A stretch of DNA of 64,000 bases, from contig CANMQO010000003.1 of assembly GCA_947500055.1 (NCBI GenBank), positions 1 to 64,000 of the forward strand, written 5' to 3'. Below, piece by piece: positions 44,534 through 54,789 of this stretch. Numbering within the stretch: the first letter of the stretch is position 1; every line of letters starts with the position of its first letter. The position numbers and the translations under genes are program-made. This DNA is from an uncultured Paracoccaceae bacterium (GTDB taxonomy: Bacteria > Pseudomonadota > Alphaproteobacteria > Rhodobacterales > Rhodobacteraceae). The notes below the pieces were generated by a model. The model worked only from the letters and a program-made list of their open reading frames with translations, had not been told where the DNA came from and made no database searches.

Positions 44534-45157
44534 ATGTCTGACATCAAATCGCTTTTCGCTACCCGATTGTACCACGCCAAGCTGGCGGAACTGGGTAAAT
44601 CTATCGATGCCTCTGAACTGGAGACTTCCTGCCTTGTCATCGCGGACGATGACGAAGCCGGTCAGAACTGGTGCGAGGAAAACGGCTATCCCGGTTACAC
44701 GTCCTATGCATCGCTGACAGATTTACCATGGCGCTTTCCGATCTTTGCCGATCTGGTCAAGGTGCTTGATGCCCATGTGGCAGTCTTTGCCAAGGACTTG
44801 CAGTTTGATCTCGGAGATAAGGCGCTCAAGCTGGAAGATATCTGGATCAACATCCTGCCCCCAGGGGGCATCCATACCAGCCACATCCATCCGCATTCGG
44901 TGATCAGCGGAACGACCTATGTGGCAATGCCTGAAGGGGCGAGCGCCCTGAAACTTGAAGACCCTCGATCCGCAATGATGATGGCCGCCCCACCCCGGAC
45001 AAAGGATGCACGCGAGGAACTGCGGCAATTCATCTATGTTTCCCCCGCGGTCAGCGATGTGCTGCTATGGGAAAGCTGGTTGCGCCACGAGGTACCGATG
45101 AACATGGCCGAGGACGAGGAAAGAATCTCCGTCAGTTTCAACTACAATTGGGAATAG
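44534..45157 (+). CDS. TIGR02466-type 2-oxoglutarate/Fe(II) oxygenase-like protein
   Basis: The protein resembles the TIGR02466 family, predicted members of the 2OG-Fe(II) dioxygenase fold. A possible iron histidine cluster is HTSHIHPHSVISGTTYV, and the C-terminal SWLRHEVPMNM plus RISVSFNYN fit the second histidine and the 2OG-binding arginine. Length is 207 residues from the ATG at 44534, which has AGAGGGG upstream. The track start is 36 codons too early. Substrate unknown. Confidence 0.72.
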   Translation: MSDIKSLFATRLYHAKLAELGKSIDASELETSCLVIADDDEAGQNWCEENGYPGYTSYASLTDLPWRFPIFADLVKVLDAHVAVFAKDLQFDLGDKALKLEDIWINILPPGGIHTSHIHPHSVISGTTYVAMPEGASALKLEDPRSAMMMAAPPRTKDAREELRQFIYVSPAVSDVLLWESWLRHEVPMNMAEDEERISVSFNYNWE

Positions 45158-45231
45158 CACCCTCGCCAGAGCAAAAAGTACCACCAGCGCGAGCGGCTTT
45201 CACATCAATCGGAGTCGGGCGCAGTAATTAA

Positions 45232-45388
45232 CTACGGCTGGATCAGAGCGGCCGCCGCAACCAGTAGGACGGTGCCGATCAGAAGTGGAAATGCTTGGTA
45301 TGGCGCGCCGCTGATCTGGCCATAAGCCGGAATGGTCAACACCCCAAAACAGCACCGACCCGGCAGTTCCCAATGAATTGTCGGGCCA
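45232..45388 (-). pseudogene. C-terminal remnant of a membrane transporter
   Basis: Read on the minus strand, PDNSLGTAGSVL is followed, after a one-base shift, by FGVLTIPAYGQISGAP and a last hydrophobic helix ending LLVAAAALIQP and a stop. This looks like the end of a Bcr/CflA-type MFS transporter. No start and no upstream helices are present, so it is a frameshifted fragment. It fills much of the gap between the oxygenase and fasciclin genes. Confidence 0.5.
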
Positions 45389-45437
45389 CGTGGAGGCAGG
45401 GCGACACGTGCGCCACCCTGCCGATCGTCATGTCGTC

Positions 45438-45929
45438 TTAAGGCAGCAAAACGGCATCAATCACGTGGATGACACCGTTGGAGGCCATGATGTCTGCGGT
45501 GGTGACATTGCTTTCCTCAACCTTGACGCCATTCCGCCCATCGATATGAACTTCGGCACCATTCACAGTGGCCACTGACAAACGTTGGCCCGCCAATTCG
45601 TCAGATGTCACAGCACCCGGAACCACATGGTAAGTCAGGATTGCTGTCAGCTTGTCCTTGTTTTCGGGCAACAGCAGGCTGTCTACGGTACCTGCCGGCA
45701 ATGCGGCAAATGCCGCGTCAGTTGGTGCAAAAACCGTGAAGGGGCCTTCACCCTTCAGCGTTTCTACAAGACCTGCAGCCTTGACAGCAGCGACCAGCGT
45801 GTTGAAGTTTCCGTTAGAGGCCGCGATGTCAACGATATCGGGTTCTTTTTCCATCATCGGTGTACAGGCCGCGGCAACGGCAACCCCTGCGGCGAGGATC
45901 GTGGATTTCAGTGCAAAACGACGGTTCAT
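45438..45929 (-). CDS. Fasciclin (FAS1) domain lipoprotein
   Basis: This is a secreted or outer-membrane-attached adhesion-type protein. The signal peptide ends in the lipobox VAAAC. One FAS1 domain follows, with the motifs [15 protein letters not shown] and YHVVPG, and the final [11 protein letters not shown]. Length is 163 residues. The ATG at 45929 has AGGA upstream; the track start adds ten residues. It is monocistronic, with a candidate promoter upstream. Confidence 0.92.
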   Translation of the reverse strand: MNRRFALKSTILAAGVAVAAACTPMMEKEPDIVDIAASNGNFNTLVAAVKAAGLVETLKGEGPFTVFAPTDAAFAALPAGTVDSLLLPENKDKLTAILTYHVVPGAVTSDELAGQRLSVATVNGAEVHIDGRNGVKVEESNVTTADIMASNGVIHVIDAVLLP

Positions 45930-45987
45930 TGGGCAGTCCTTTCGTGTCCCTGTTAACAATCTTGTTACGGGAGGACAGCCGCACTGG

Positions 45988-46046
45988 TTGTCATTCTGAC
46001 AATGTATTGATGCACTGCATTATAGTGATCCAATCTGGGCGCCGAA
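45988..46046 (-). promoter_or_regulatory. Candidate promoter and operator for the fasciclin gene
   Basis: On the minus strand TTCGGC and a consensus TATAAT are 16 bases apart (46019-46046). Just downstream lies the inverted repeat TTGTCA-n3-TGACAA (45988-46002), placed where a repressor could act. The -35 match is weak and the regulator is unknown. Confidence 0.4.
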
Positions 46047-46052
46047 GCGTAT

Positions 46053-46418
46053 CTAGGACTCTTTGCAGTGACGGCGGAAGGATTGCTTGAGCATATCCAA
46101 CTCACTGCGCAGCAACGCAATTTCGGCACGCATATCTTCGGCAAGCGCCCGGCCGGAGATCAAGGTGAAACTGTCGAGGATATTGTTTTGTTCATCGCTG
46201 ATGACAAAGGTCTGCACCCCGTCACTGATCAGGCGCAGGGGCACGGGCACGCTGACGCGCCAAACATCATGTGCCGCATCATAAGTCAGTTCCGGTCCGT
46301 CGATGACTTCACCCAGATGACTGACGGTCAGATTCGGCTCTTTCTCTCCGGCGCCAGATAGTTCGCCTTCCCAGATACCGCTGCGCAGTTGAGTTTTTGT
46401 CAGTATCAGCTCAGACAT
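46053..46418 (-). CDS. Hypothetical protein with C-terminal coiled coil
   Basis: I do not recognise the family. The first 85 residues look like a beta domain (TKTQLRSGIWEGELSGAG to FVISDEQNNILDSFTLISG). The last 30 form a charged helix likely to coil (LAEDMRAEIALLRSELDMLKQSFRRH). No signal peptide or membrane segment. GGGGAAAA precedes the ATG. It follows the next minus-strand gene by 19 bases, so the two are probably one operon. Confidence 0.62.
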   Translation of the reverse strand: MSELILTKTQLRSGIWEGELSGAGEKEPNLTVSHLGEVIDGPELTYDAAHDVWRVSVPVPLRLISDGVQTFVISDEQNNILDSFTLISGRALAEDMRAEIALLRSELDMLKQSFRRHCKES

Positions 46419-46437
46419 TGGTTGTTTTCCCCTGCTA

Positions 46438-47211
46438 TCACAGCTCGGCCCGCGGGAAGCGGCAGATGTTCAGGTCGCGCAATGTGATCCGGTTCATATA
46501 GGGGTTTTCGAACATCAGATCGATCCACATTTGGCCAACCCGTTTTTCGTTCAGCTGGCTATGGCCAAGATCAAATTCCACAACCGTTTCGGTTTGATCA
46601 TCAGGCAGGGTTTCCAGCACGGTTTCCGTGTTCGGCCCATGCTTTACATTCAGTCGAGCAAACGCCTTGACCGGGGATTCCCGATCGAGTGTGACGGCCA
46701 GTTGGATCAGATGTTGTTTGCGCAGCCCTTCGCAAACCCCTTTGGGGACATCCAGCACCAGTGACACAAAATTGCCGGTGAACGAGAACACTTCGAGATT
46801 GATACCATATGCCGCCAAATCGTCATCGCGCGTGTTTCGGATCTGACTGATCGCGATTTCGCCGACTGGGCAATCGTGAAACACAGTCATATCATGGCCA
46901 AGCCGGTCCTTGTTCCGCACCGGAGCGATCCCGCGTTCGGATAGCGCCCCACGCCATTGTTGCGGTCGCCACGCCCAATCGGTTCCCGCAGGCCGCGCAA
47001 ATGTGTTTGATCCGATCCGGGGCAAAGCCAGCCTGATGTCGGCGATATGGGTCAGTTCCTGCAAAGGTGACCGCAACTGCCGCGCCTGCTGCCGTTGCGC
47101 GCGCAGTGTCGCAAGTTCGGCATCTGACGCATTGCTTGCGGCATCCAGCCACCTTGTTAGTGTCCGTTTATGCAGGAACTGTCCGATTGTTCCATCCGGA
47201 TTAATCGCCAT
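46438..47211 (-). CDS. Conserved hypothetical protein (DUF6478-like)
   Basis: A 257-residue soluble protein that I believe is a conserved Rhodobacterales protein of unknown function (possibly DUF6478). Visible features are AWRPQQWRGALSERGIAPVRNKDRLGHDMTVFHDCP in the middle, and a C-terminal stretch EKRVGQMWIDLMFENPYMNRITLRDLNICRF. The ATG at 47211 has AGGGGG upstream. The track start is earlier. It is upstream of and close to the coiled-coil gene. The family assignment rests on memory only. Confidence 0.58.
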   Translation of the reverse strand: MAINPDGTIGQFLHKRTLTRWLDAASNASDAELATLRAQRQQARQLRSPLQELTHIADIRLALPRIGSNTFARPAGTDWAWRPQQWRGALSERGIAPVRNKDRLGHDMTVFHDCPVGEIAISQIRNTRDDDLAAYGINLEVFSFTGNFVSLVLDVPKGVCEGLRKQHLIQLAVTLDRESPVKAFARLNVKHGPNTETVLETLPDDQTETVVEFDLGHSQLNEKRVGQMWIDLMFENPYMNRITLRDLNICRFPRAEL

Positions 47212-47276
47212 CATGCCCCCTTTCACCGCGTTGATCCCCGGTGATTGTGCCAAACCGATGTGAAGATTGAAACAAT

Positions 47277-47888
47277 TTAGCTCTCGGATGCCGAAGCGTC
47301 AGTGTTTTCATCAGTTCCCAACAGACCTGTCACAACCAGACCAAGCAGCCAAGACCCGGTTCCTTCGGTCAGCGGTGCGCTGGCCAGCCCGCGCACCGCA
47401 ACTGTCACAAGTCGTCCGTTGATATCGGTAAAGGCTCGCCATTCTTCGGCGTCCAACCCCTTGATTGGCGGCACCCCGTCATCATTGAAATGTACGGTGA
47501 CGGTGTTTTCTTCCGCTTCCGCCGCGATCACTGTGATGTCGCCGCCATTCCCTGACGCGCTAAGCAACCCTGCCCCGGCATCGTTGCCCAGCAGGCTAAT
47601 CAGCCCTTCGCTGTTGTCTGCGACCATACCACTGGCTGGTGCCCCGACCTGAACCGTGGCCACCCCAAGAACGTCAGGCGCATTATCACCGCTGCCCAAG
47701 GTGGCGCAGGGGGCCATCACGGCAAAGCCCGCATCAGGGTTACTGGAGCCGGGATCAATACAATAGCCAGCGGGTGCGGTCGCAGTGACCCCACCCTCAA
47801 CCAGAACCAGCGACTTCACCGGCGGTGCGGCGGGAGTGCAACCCGCAACGGCTGCAAGACCTGCAATCCCCAGAATGATCGGCCGCAA
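47277..47888 (-). CDS. Putative lipoprotein
   Basis: The N-terminus is a lipoprotein signal with lipobox AVAGC (MRPIILGIAGLAAVAGC). The mature part of about 185 residues is rich in Ala, Gly and Asp, has two cysteines near GYCIDPG and APCATLG, and shows a hydrophobic stretch near the end (GSWLLGLVVTGLLG). Function unknown. It starts two bases after the ilvD stop on the same strand, so it is probably the second gene of an ilvD operon. Confidence 0.62.
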   Translation of the reverse strand: MRPIILGIAGLAAVAGCTPAAPPVKSLVLVEGGVTATAPAGYCIDPGSSNPDAGFAVMAPCATLGSGDNAPDVLGVATVQVGAPASGMVADNSEGLISLLGNDAGAGLLSASGNGGDITVIAAEAEENTVTVHFNDDGVPPIKGLDAEEWRAFTDINGRLVTVAVRGLASAPLTEGTGSWLLGLVVTGLLGTDENTDASASES

Positions 47889-47890
47889 GA

Positions 47891-49624
47891 TCAGAGATCC
47901 ATATAGATGTGCTTTTCATCCTTGGCACCGGGATGGGTCACCGCCCCGAGCCGCGCCCCGCCCACAAGTTGCGCATATTTCCAGAGCGCGCCGGAAGCGT
48001 AGATCGTCTCTTTCGGCCCTTTCCAGTTATCCTTACGCGTGACCAGTTCTTCATCTGTCAGGTCCACGGACAATTCGCCGGTGATCGCGTTGATGGTGAT
48101 CATGTCGCCATCTTCCAACAGGCCGATGGGGCCGCCATGTGCCGCCTCTGGCCCGACATGGCCCACGCAGAACCCACGCGTCGCGCCAGAAAAACGCCCA
48201 TCTGTGATCAGGGCAACCTTTTTGCCCATGCCTTGCCCCGACAGCGCGGCTGTGGTGGCCAACATTTCGCGCATCCCCGGCCCGCCGGATGGTCCTTCGT
48301 TACGGATCACCAGCACTTCGCCTTCTTTGTAGCCACGCGCCTTGACCGCCTCGAACGCGTCCTCTTCGCATTCGAACACACGGGCAGGACCGGTGAAAAC
48401 CTGTTCCTCTTCCGACATGCCTGCGACCTTTACGATGGCGCCTTCGGGGGCGAGGTTGCCCTTCAGCCCGACAACGCCACCAGTCTTGGTGATCGGGTTG
48501 GCGGCGGGGTAGATCACCTTGCCGTCTGCCTCGCCTTCGATCAGGTCGAGTTCCTCGCCCATGGTCCGGCCCGAGGCTGTCATGCAATCCTCATGGATCA
48601 GGCCGGCCTTGCGCAACTCCTTCATCACGACGGGCACGCCGCCGACCTCATACAGGTCCTTGGCCACGAATTGCCCGCCCGGTTTCAGGTCGACGAAATA
48701 GGGCGTGTCATGGAAAATGTCGCAGACATCAAACAGGTCGAAATCGATCCCGGCCTCATGGGCAATCGCAGGCAGGTGCAGGCCCGCGTTGGTGGACCCG
48801 CCGGTGCAGGCCACGATGCGGGCCGCGTTTTCGAGCGATTTACGGGTGACGATGTCGCGGGCGCGGATGTTCTTTTCCAGCAGGTTCATGACCGCTTCGC
48901 CGCTGGCCTGGGCATATTGATCCCGGCTTTCATAAGGTGCTGGTGCGCCTGCGGAATTGAGGAGGGCAAGACCAATGGCCTCGGATACGCAAGCCATGGT
49001 GTTGGCGGTGAACTGCCCGCCGCAGGCACCGGCAGATGGACACGCGACCTTTTCCAGCGCGCGCAGTTCTTCGTCGGAATTGGCTCCGGCCTGATGGCGG
49101 CCCACGGCCTCGAACACGTCCTGCACAGTGACGTCCTTGCCATTGAACCGACCCGGCATGATTGATCCGCCATACATGAAGACGGATGGCGTGTTCAGCC
49201 GGACCATGGCCATCATCATCCCCGGCAGGGATTTGTCGCAGCCCGCAAGCCCCACGATCGCATCATAACAATGGCCGCGCATGGTCAGTTCGACCGTGTC
49301 GGCGATGGCTTCGCGCGAGGCCAGCGAGGACCGCATCCCTTCATGCCCCATGGCGATGCCGTCGGTGACGGTAATTGTTGTGAATTCGCGCGGCGTTCCG
49401 CTGGCGGCCTTGACCCCAAGCTTCACCGCCTGCGCCTGCCGGTTGAGCGAGATGTTACATGGTGCGGCCTCGTTCCAGCAGGTGGCAACACCAATGAAAG
49501 GCTGGGCGATATCTTCCTCATCCAGACCCATGGCATAGTAATAGGATCGGTGCGGCGCGCGCGCCGGCCCCTGGGTTACGTGGCGGCTGGGTAGGTTGGT
49601 CTTGTCGGCCTTGCCTTTGAGCAT
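47891..49624 (-). CDS. ilvD: Dihydroxy-acid dehydratase
   Basis: IlvD dehydrates dihydroxy acids to the 2-keto acid precursors of valine, leucine and isoleucine. It carries an iron-sulfur cluster. The likely ligands are Cys56 (APCNISLN), Cys129 (AGCDKSLPG) and Cys201 ([12 protein letters not shown]), which fits the [2Fe-2S] type. Length is 577 residues. The ATG at 49624 has GGGAGAAG upstream; the track start is 55 codons too early. It is divergent from the CPBP gene. Confidence 0.97.
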   Translation of the reverse strand: MLKGKADKTNLPSRHVTQGPARAPHRSYYYAMGLDEEDIAQPFIGVATCWNEAAPCNISLNRQAQAVKLGVKAASGTPREFTTITVTDGIAMGHEGMRSSLASREAIADTVELTMRGHCYDAIVGLAGCDKSLPGMMMAMVRLNTPSVFMYGGSIMPGRFNGKDVTVQDVFEAVGRHQAGANSDEELRALEKVACPSAGACGGQFTANTMACVSEAIGLALLNSAGAPAPYESRDQYAQASGEAVMNLLEKNIRARDIVTRKSLENAARIVACTGGSTNAGLHLPAIAHEAGIDFDLFDVCDIFHDTPYFVDLKPGGQFVAKDLYEVGGVPVVMKELRKAGLIHEDCMTASGRTMGEELDLIEGEADGKVIYPAANPITKTGGVVGLKGNLAPEGAIVKVAGMSEEEQVFTGPARVFECEEDAFEAVKARGYKEGEVLVIRNEGPSGGPGMREMLATTAALSGQGMGKKVALITDGRFSGATRGFCVGHVGPEAAHGGPIGLLEDGDMITINAITGELSVDLTDEELVTRKDNWKGPKETIYASGALWKYAQLVGGARLGAVTHPGAKDEKHIYMDL

Positions 49625-49734
49625 CTGGTCTTCTCCCGGAGAACTGTTGGAAACGGGTCTAAATAGTGGGCCGCAGCGACGCAAGGCGGAACTGATGTTG
49701 CGCGCACCACCCTGCGTGGTCATACGGGTGAGGC

Positions 49735-50652
49735 ATGGCACAAGATCAGACCCCATATGCCGCCCACCGGGCATTTGTCGCACCCGCATGGCAGCGCCGG
49801 GAGTTGTGGCGCATCGGCGTCATGATTGTTGGGTTCGAGCTGGCCTTTGACATCGCGCCACAGCTGGTGGCGGCGATATTGCCCAATGAAGCTGCGGTTG
49901 CCAGCTATTATGAGGGCGTCAGCAAGTGGGCGACCTTGTTGCAACTGGCGACATTCGGTGTAACGGCGTTTTTGTTTGTACTGCTGCTGCGGCGGGTCCA
50001 TCGGCGCGGGTTCTGGTCGTTGATTGGCGCACCGGGTTGGGCGTTGTCCGATCTGTGGCGGGTGAGCATTGCGGTTGGCGGCATCCTGCTACTGCTGGAA
50101 GCCCTGCCGCCATGGGTCAGTGCCGGCGACGGGGTTGAGATGCGCAACCTCGCCGGATGGCTGGTCACAATCCCCTTGGTTCTGGCGGTGCTGATCATTC
50201 AGGTTGGCACCGAAGAAATCTATTTCCGCGGGTATCTGCAACAACAGTTTGCCTGCCTGTCCCGTGCGCGGTTCGTTTGGATGCTGGCCCCTTCGCTGAT
50301 GTTTGGTGTCTCGCATTATGCCAATGGTCTTGGGGTGGCTGATGGGGTGATGTGGGTCATCTGGGCCACGATGCTTGGGCTGGCCTGCGCAGACCTGACA
50401 GCGCGAACTGGAGCGCTGGGCGCCGCAATCGGCCTGCATCTTGCCAATAATCTATTTGCCCTGCTGATTGTCGGGATCGAGGGGTGGCCGACATCCGGTC
50501 TGGCCTTGTTCGTATATCCGGCCCTTGACCGCAGCGACATGGACACAAGCGCAGCGATGCTTGCCACCCCTGCGGCGTTGTTTGAATTGACGATCATGTG
50601 CCTGACCGTGCTCATCATGTGGTTATCTGCCCGGATCACCCTGCGCCGATAG
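49735..50652 (+). CDS. CPBP-family intramembrane protease
   Basis: This is an inner-membrane protein with about eight hydrophobic segments. The ABI/CAAX-protease motifs are present: EE-x3-R in TEEIYFRG, F-x3-H in MFGVSHYA and H-x3-N in HLANNL. Bacterial members process or bind membrane peptides, and most have unknown targets. Length is 305 residues. GTGAGG precedes the ATG. It is divergent from ilvD and 69 bases from accD. Confidence 0.87.
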   Translation: MAQDQTPYAAHRAFVAPAWQRRELWRIGVMIVGFELAFDIAPQLVAAILPNEAAVASYYEGVSKWATLLQLATFGVTAFLFVLLLRRVHRRGFWSLIGAPGWALSDLWRVSIAVGGILLLLEALPPWVSAGDGVEMRNLAGWLVTIPLVLAVLIIQVGTEEIYFRGYLQQQFACLSRARFVWMLAPSLMFGVSHYANGLGVADGVMWVIWATMLGLACADLTARTGALGAAIGLHLANNLFALLIVGIEGWPTSGLALFVYPALDRSDMDTSAAMLATPAALFELTIMCLTVLIMWLSARITLRR

Positions 50653-50721
50653 CATCAGGACCCTAATTGCAATTCATCGCGCTGGGGCATATTTGGTGGG
50701 TGAAATGTCAAAGGTTGCCCC

Positions 50722-51654
50722 ATGAACTGGATCACCAATTACGTCCGCCCGACGATCAATTCGCTTTTTTCGCGCCGCGAGGTGCCGGATAACCTGTGGA
50801 CCAAATGCGATGATTGCGGAACCATGCTGTTCCACCGCGAACTGGCTGACAATCTGAACGTCTGCACCAATTGCGATCATCACATGGCCATCGGTGCCCG
50901 TGACAGGCTGACATCGATCTTTGACGGTGGCGTCTTTGTTGAGGTTGCCGTCCCCGAGCCGGTTGCCGACCCGCTGCATTTCCGCGATCAGAAACGCTAT
51001 ACCGACCGCATCAAGGAAGCCCGCAAGAAAACGGGTGAAAAAGACGCGATGCTGGTGGCCGAGGGCGAGATGGGTCGCACCCCGGTTGTTGTCGCCGTGC
51101 AGGATTTCTCCTTCATGGGTGGATCCATGTCGATGTATGTCGGCAACGCGATTGTGGCTGCTGCCGAGCGTGCCATTGCCCTTAGGCGCCCGCTGATCCT
51201 GTTTTCCGCTGCAGGCGGCGCCCGCATGCAAGAGGGCATTCTGGGCCTGATGCAGATGCCCCGTACGACAATTGCGGTGCAGATGCTGAAAGAGGCGGGC
51301 CTGCCTTATATCGTGGTTCTGACCCACCCGACGACCGGTGGCGTGACCGCATCCTATGCGATGCTGGGTGATGTGCAGATTGCCGAGCCCAATGCCCTGA
51401 TTGGTTTTGCCGGGGCGCGGGTCATCGAACAGACGATCGGTGAAAAGCTGCCCGAAGGGTTCCAGCGTGCCGAGTACCTGCTGGATCACGGGATGCTGGA
51501 CCGGGTGACCAAGCGCACCGACCTGAAGGATGAGCTGGTCACCATCACCCGCCTGCTGATGAAACAGGACGCCCCGATCAAAGGCGACCTGCCCGCCCCG
51601 GAAATCACATCCGAGGCCGCCGAGGAACTGGACGCGGCGGAAGACGCCAAGTGA
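50722..51654 (+). CDS. accD: Acetyl-CoA carboxylase carboxyltransferase subunit beta
   Basis: AccD, with AccA, transfers the carboxyl group from biotin to acetyl-CoA, the first step of fatty acid synthesis. A zinc ribbon is formed by Cys29, Cys32, Cys48 and Cys51. The carboxyltransferase core shows [35 protein letters not shown] and [14 protein letters not shown]. Length is 310 residues. The stop overlaps the folC start (GTGA). Confidence 0.97.
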   Translation: MNWITNYVRPTINSLFSRREVPDNLWTKCDDCGTMLFHRELADNLNVCTNCDHHMAIGARDRLTSIFDGGVFVEVAVPEPVADPLHFRDQKRYTDRIKEARKKTGEKDAMLVAEGEMGRTPVVVAVQDFSFMGGSMSMYVGNAIVAAAERAIALRRPLILFSAAGGARMQEGILGLMQMPRTTIAVQMLKEAGLPYIVVLTHPTTGGVTASYAMLGDVQIAEPNALIGFAGARVIEQTIGEKLPEGFQRAEYLLDHGMLDRVTKRTDLKDELVTITRLLMKQDAPIKGDLPAPEITSEAAEELDAAEDAK

Positions 51655-52922
51655 CTGCCCAATCTGATGTGATCCTGGAGCGGATGATGACCTTGCACCC
51701 CAAGGTCATGGACCTGGTGCTGGATCGGGTCTGGCGCCTGTTGGCGGCAATGGGAAACCCGCAAGACCGCCTGCCCCCGGTCATTCACGTCGCTGGCACC
51801 AATGGCAAGGGATCGACCCAGGCGATGATCCGTGCCGGACTGGAACAATCGGGCGCAAAGGTGCATGCTTATACCTCCCCCCATCTGGCCAAGTTTCACG
51901 AACGGATCCGGCTCGCGGGTGAGCTGATCACTGAAGATGCACTGACGGAGGTGCTTGACCGTTGCTATGCCGCCAATGGCGGCGCACCGATCACCTACTT
52001 TGAGATCACGACAGTCGCCGCAATCCTCGCCTTTGCCGAAACCCCTGCGGATTATTGCCTGTTGGAGGTCGGTTTGGGTGGGCGGCTGGACGCCACCAAT
52101 GTGGTGAGTGATCCGGCGGTGACCATCATCACCCCTGTCGATCTGGACCATCAGCAGTTTCTGGGTGACACGCTGACCCAGATCGCTGGTGAAAAGGCCG
52201 GGATCATCAAGCGCGGTGTGCCCTGCGTGGTTGGCCCCCAGCATGACGAAAGCCTCGAGGTGATCGAGGCGGTTGCCGCCCGGTTGCAGGCCCCGCTGGC
52301 CGTGCATGGGCAACATTGGCATGTCAGCGCGGAACGGGACCGGCTGATCTATCAGGATGAAACCGGTTTGCTTGATTTGCCCATGCCTGCCCTGCCCGGC
52401 GCGCATCAGGTGATGAATGCAGGTGCCGCGATTGCAGCCCTGCGCCTGCTGGGCCGCGACGAAGCGGCCTGCGAGGCGGCAATGACAAATGTTTTCTGGC
52501 CCGCCAGGATGGAGCATCTGCGCCACGGCGCGCTAGTTGATCTGGCCGCCCCGGCAGAGCTATGGCTGGATGGTGGCCATAACCCCGCCGCCGGTCACGC
52601 GCTTGCAGCGACCCTGCGCGCGCAACCGCCCCGCCCCACCCATCTGATTTGCGGAATGCTGAACACCAAAGATATCAGCGGCTACATGGCACCTTTGGCA
52701 GAGGTCGCCGAAAGCCTGCACGCGGTGTCGATCCCCGGTGAACAGGCGACACTATCCGCTGATGATACTGCCGCAGCGGGTGCAAAGGCCGGCTTGCCCG
52801 CCCATGTCGCCCCCGATGTGCGCACGGCAATTGAAACGATTACCAAAAATGATCCTCATGCGCGTATTCTGATCTGTGGTTCGCTTTATCTTGCCGGTCA
52901 TGTGATGCGGGAAAACGCATGA
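51651..52922 (+). CDS. folC: Bifunctional folylpolyglutamate synthase/dihydrofolate synthase
   Basis: FolC adds glutamate to dihydropteroate and to folates. The P-loop is [23 protein letters not shown] and [12 protein letters not shown] follow, and the C-terminal domain shows [13 protein letters not shown]. Length is 423 residues with a GTG start inside the accD stop. Gene order accD-folC is common in proteobacteria. The next gene overlaps by ATGA. Confidence 0.95.
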   Translation: MTAQSDVILERMMTLHPKVMDLVLDRVWRLLAAMGNPQDRLPPVIHVAGTNGKGSTQAMIRAGLEQSGAKVHAYTSPHLAKFHERIRLAGELITEDALTEVLDRCYAANGGAPITYFEITTVAAILAFAETPADYCLLEVGLGGRLDATNVVSDPAVTIITPVDLDHQQFLGDTLTQIAGEKAGIIKRGVPCVVGPQHDESLEVIEAVAARLQAPLAVHGQHWHVSAERDRLIYQDETGLLDLPMPALPGAHQVMNAGAAIAALRLLGRDEAACEAAMTNVFWPARMEHLRHGALVDLAAPAELWLDGGHNPAAGHALAATLRAQPPRPTHLICGMLNTKDISGYMAPLAEVAESLHAVSIPGEQATLSADDTAAAGAKAGLPAHVAPDVRTAIETITKNDPHARILICGSLYLAGHVMRENA

Positions 52923-53425
52923 TACGCGGTCTTGCGATGACGCTGACGGTGCTTGCCGGTCAAGCCAATGCGGCGGACTACTATTTCTGCTGGAAGGGCG
53001 AGAACGATTATACAATGACCGGGCAGATGGACATCGACCCGGTCGCATTGAACAAGCCATTGGTGACCGAAACCGACGTGACCCTGTTCAAGATCGCGGG
53101 CTACCACAGCGGTATTCTTCTGGGAAAATGGGATATGGCCAACCGCTCAGAGAATGCCAGCTGGACACTGCATTTTGACCCCGCACGGGGCGCATTCCTG
53201 ACCCCAGGTGAGGCAGGCCTGGGCGTCAGCCAGGCATGGAATGCAAATGGGGATGCCACTGATTGCGGCAATCCCGGCTTTGGCTTCAACCTGGGGAACT
53301 ACGCACAGGATTTCTGCCTGAACGGGGTTTGGGTCGAAGAAAGCGGGATGCCGCCCGAAACCCCGTTTCTGGTCAGCACGATCCCGGTTGATCCACAATG
53401 CCGGATCTACGCGCCGGTAAGCTAA
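52919..53425 (+). CDS. Secreted hypothetical protein
   Basis: I do not recognise this 168-residue protein. A signal peptide is clear ([18 protein letters not shown], then ADYYFC). The mature part is rich in aromatic residues and Gly, with five cysteines, which fits a disulfide-bonded periplasmic protein. It overlaps folC by four bases and lies 12 bases before the metC-like gene, so the three are co-transcribed. Confidence 0.6.
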   Translation: MIRGLAMTLTVLAGQANAADYYFCWKGENDYTMTGQMDIDPVALNKPLVTETDVTLFKIAGYHSGILLGKWDMANRSENASWTLHFDPARGAFLTPGEAGLGVSQAWNANGDATDCGNPGFGFNLGNYAQDFCLNGVWVEESGMPPETPFLVSTIPVDPQCRIYAPVS

Positions 53426-53437
53426 GGACGAAACCCA

Positions 53438-54595
53438 ATGACTGACAGCAACCGCAAACCTGCCCTGTCCACCCGCATCGCCCAAGCCCTGCATTTTGTT
53501 GAAGATGGCACCGGCGCCGTCACCCCGGCGATCCAACCCGCGGCAACCTATGCCCGCGATGAGGATTATCAGGTGCGCAAACCCTACTGGTATCGCCGCG
53601 ATGGCAGCCAGACCACGGCACAGGCAGAGGCGGTGATCGCGGAACTGGAAGGGGCCAAAGAGTCGCTTTTGTTCTCCTCCGGCATGTCGGCATGCACAGC
53701 CGTCATTGAACATCTGCCAACCGGCGCGCATGTGATCGCCCCGAAGGTGATGTATCATGGCGTGCTGGCACAATTGCAGGGCTATGCGGCCAAGGGCAGG
53801 TTGACCCTGTCAGATTACACCGCAGGCAATCTTGATGAGTTGGCCGCAGCCATCCGGCCCGGTGAAACAACGCTAGTCTGGGTCGAAACCCCCAATAACC
53901 CCAATTGGGAGGTCACGGATATCGCCGCTGCCGCCGAACTGGCCCATGCGGCGGGGGCCAAGCTGATCACCGATTGCACTGGCACGCCCCCTTGCATGAC
54001 CCGGGCGCTGGATTTCGGGGCGGATTTTTCGTTTCATTCGGCCACCAAGTATCTGGGTGGTCATTCAGATTTGACTGCCGGGGTGCTGTCGGTCCGTGAA
54101 ACGGGTCCGTTTTGGGAAGAGATCGCCATGGTGCGCAAACTACAGGGCACCGTGCTGCAGAGCTTTGACGCCTGGCTTTTGATCCGGGGCATGCGCACCC
54201 TGTTCCTGCGGGTGGAAAGGGCCTGCCAGAATGCGATGGCCGTGGCCCGGCATTTCGACCGGCATCCGATGGTGGAAAAGGTCCATTACCCCGGCTTGCC
54301 CACCGACCCCGGTCATGTTGTTGCCAAGCGCCAAACGGATGGTCAGTTCGGCGCGATGATGTCACTGATCGTCAAGGGGACCGAACAGACAGCGATTGAC
54401 GTGGCCCGGTTCTGCGAACTGTTCTACCCCGCCACATCGCTTGGCGGCGTTGAAAGCCTGATTGAACATCGTAAGACGGTATCGGGCGACGGCTTCCCTG
54501 TGCATCCAAGGCTGCTGCGCCTGTCCATCGGAATCGAGGATGCGGATGACCTGATCTACGATCTGGAACAGGCATTGCATCGGGCGGAAGGGTAG
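53438..54595 (+). CDS. metC: Trans-sulfuration PLP enzyme, cystathionine beta-lyase-like
   Basis: This PLP-dependent enzyme belongs to the Cys/Met metabolism family. The cofactor lysine is Lys204 in SATKYLGGHS, and the aspartate Asp179 is in ITDCTGTPP. FSSGMSACTAVI and the C-terminal SLGGVESLIEHRKT are typical of the family. Length is 385 residues. Beta-lyase is the most likely name. A gamma-lyase or gamma-synthase role cannot be excluded from sequence alone. It is followed directly by the three-hairpin repeat. Confidence 0.85.
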   Translation: MTDSNRKPALSTRIAQALHFVEDGTGAVTPAIQPAATYARDEDYQVRKPYWYRRDGSQTTAQAEAVIAELEGAKESLLFSSGMSACTAVIEHLPTGAHVIAPKVMYHGVLAQLQGYAAKGRLTLSDYTAGNLDELAAAIRPGETTLVWVETPNNPNWEVTDIAAAAELAHAAGAKLITDCTGTPPCMTRALDFGADFSFHSATKYLGGHSDLTAGVLSVRETGPFWEEIAMVRKLQGTVLQSFDAWLLIRGMRTLFLRVERACQNAMAVARHFDRHPMVEKVHYPGLPTDPGHVVAKRQTDGQFGAMMSLIVKGTEQTAIDVARFCELFYPATSLGGVESLIEHRKTVSGDGFPVHPRLLRLSIGIEDADDLIYDLEQALHRAEG

Positions 54596-54596
54596 A

Positions 54597-54652
54597 CAGA
54601 CTTTCGCAGAAAGTCTGCATTCAAATCCTCTCAGAGGATTTGCTTGTGCCAA
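54597..54652. repeat. Tandem hairpin repeat, copy 2 (shortened)
   Basis: CAGACTTTC-GCA-GAAAGTCTG (54597-54617) and CAAATCCTC-TCA-GAGGATTTG (54622-54642) are the same two hairpins as copy 1 at 18407, again four bases apart. Loops differ while arms are identical. Then CTTGTGCCAA (54643-54652) matches the centre of hairpin C, with nine bases missing. It starts one base after the metC stop. Confidence 0.75.
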
Positions 54653-54789
54653 ACCGGGTCGCCTGCTCCTAATATTGCCGATTCGCGAATCAGGGGATTG
54701 ACCGCGAATCATTTACTCGTCTAGATTCACCGCTAACGAAGCGCCGTGAAAACAAGGCGTAGCAGAGCAGTCTTGGCAGGGCGAGTGGG

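Noticed and set aside
47909-49165. 418-residue plus-strand ORF
   Set aside because: Antisense to ilvD, whose cluster cysteines and length are correct.
51486-52526. 346-residue minus-strand ORF
   Set aside because: Antisense to accD and folC, both complete.
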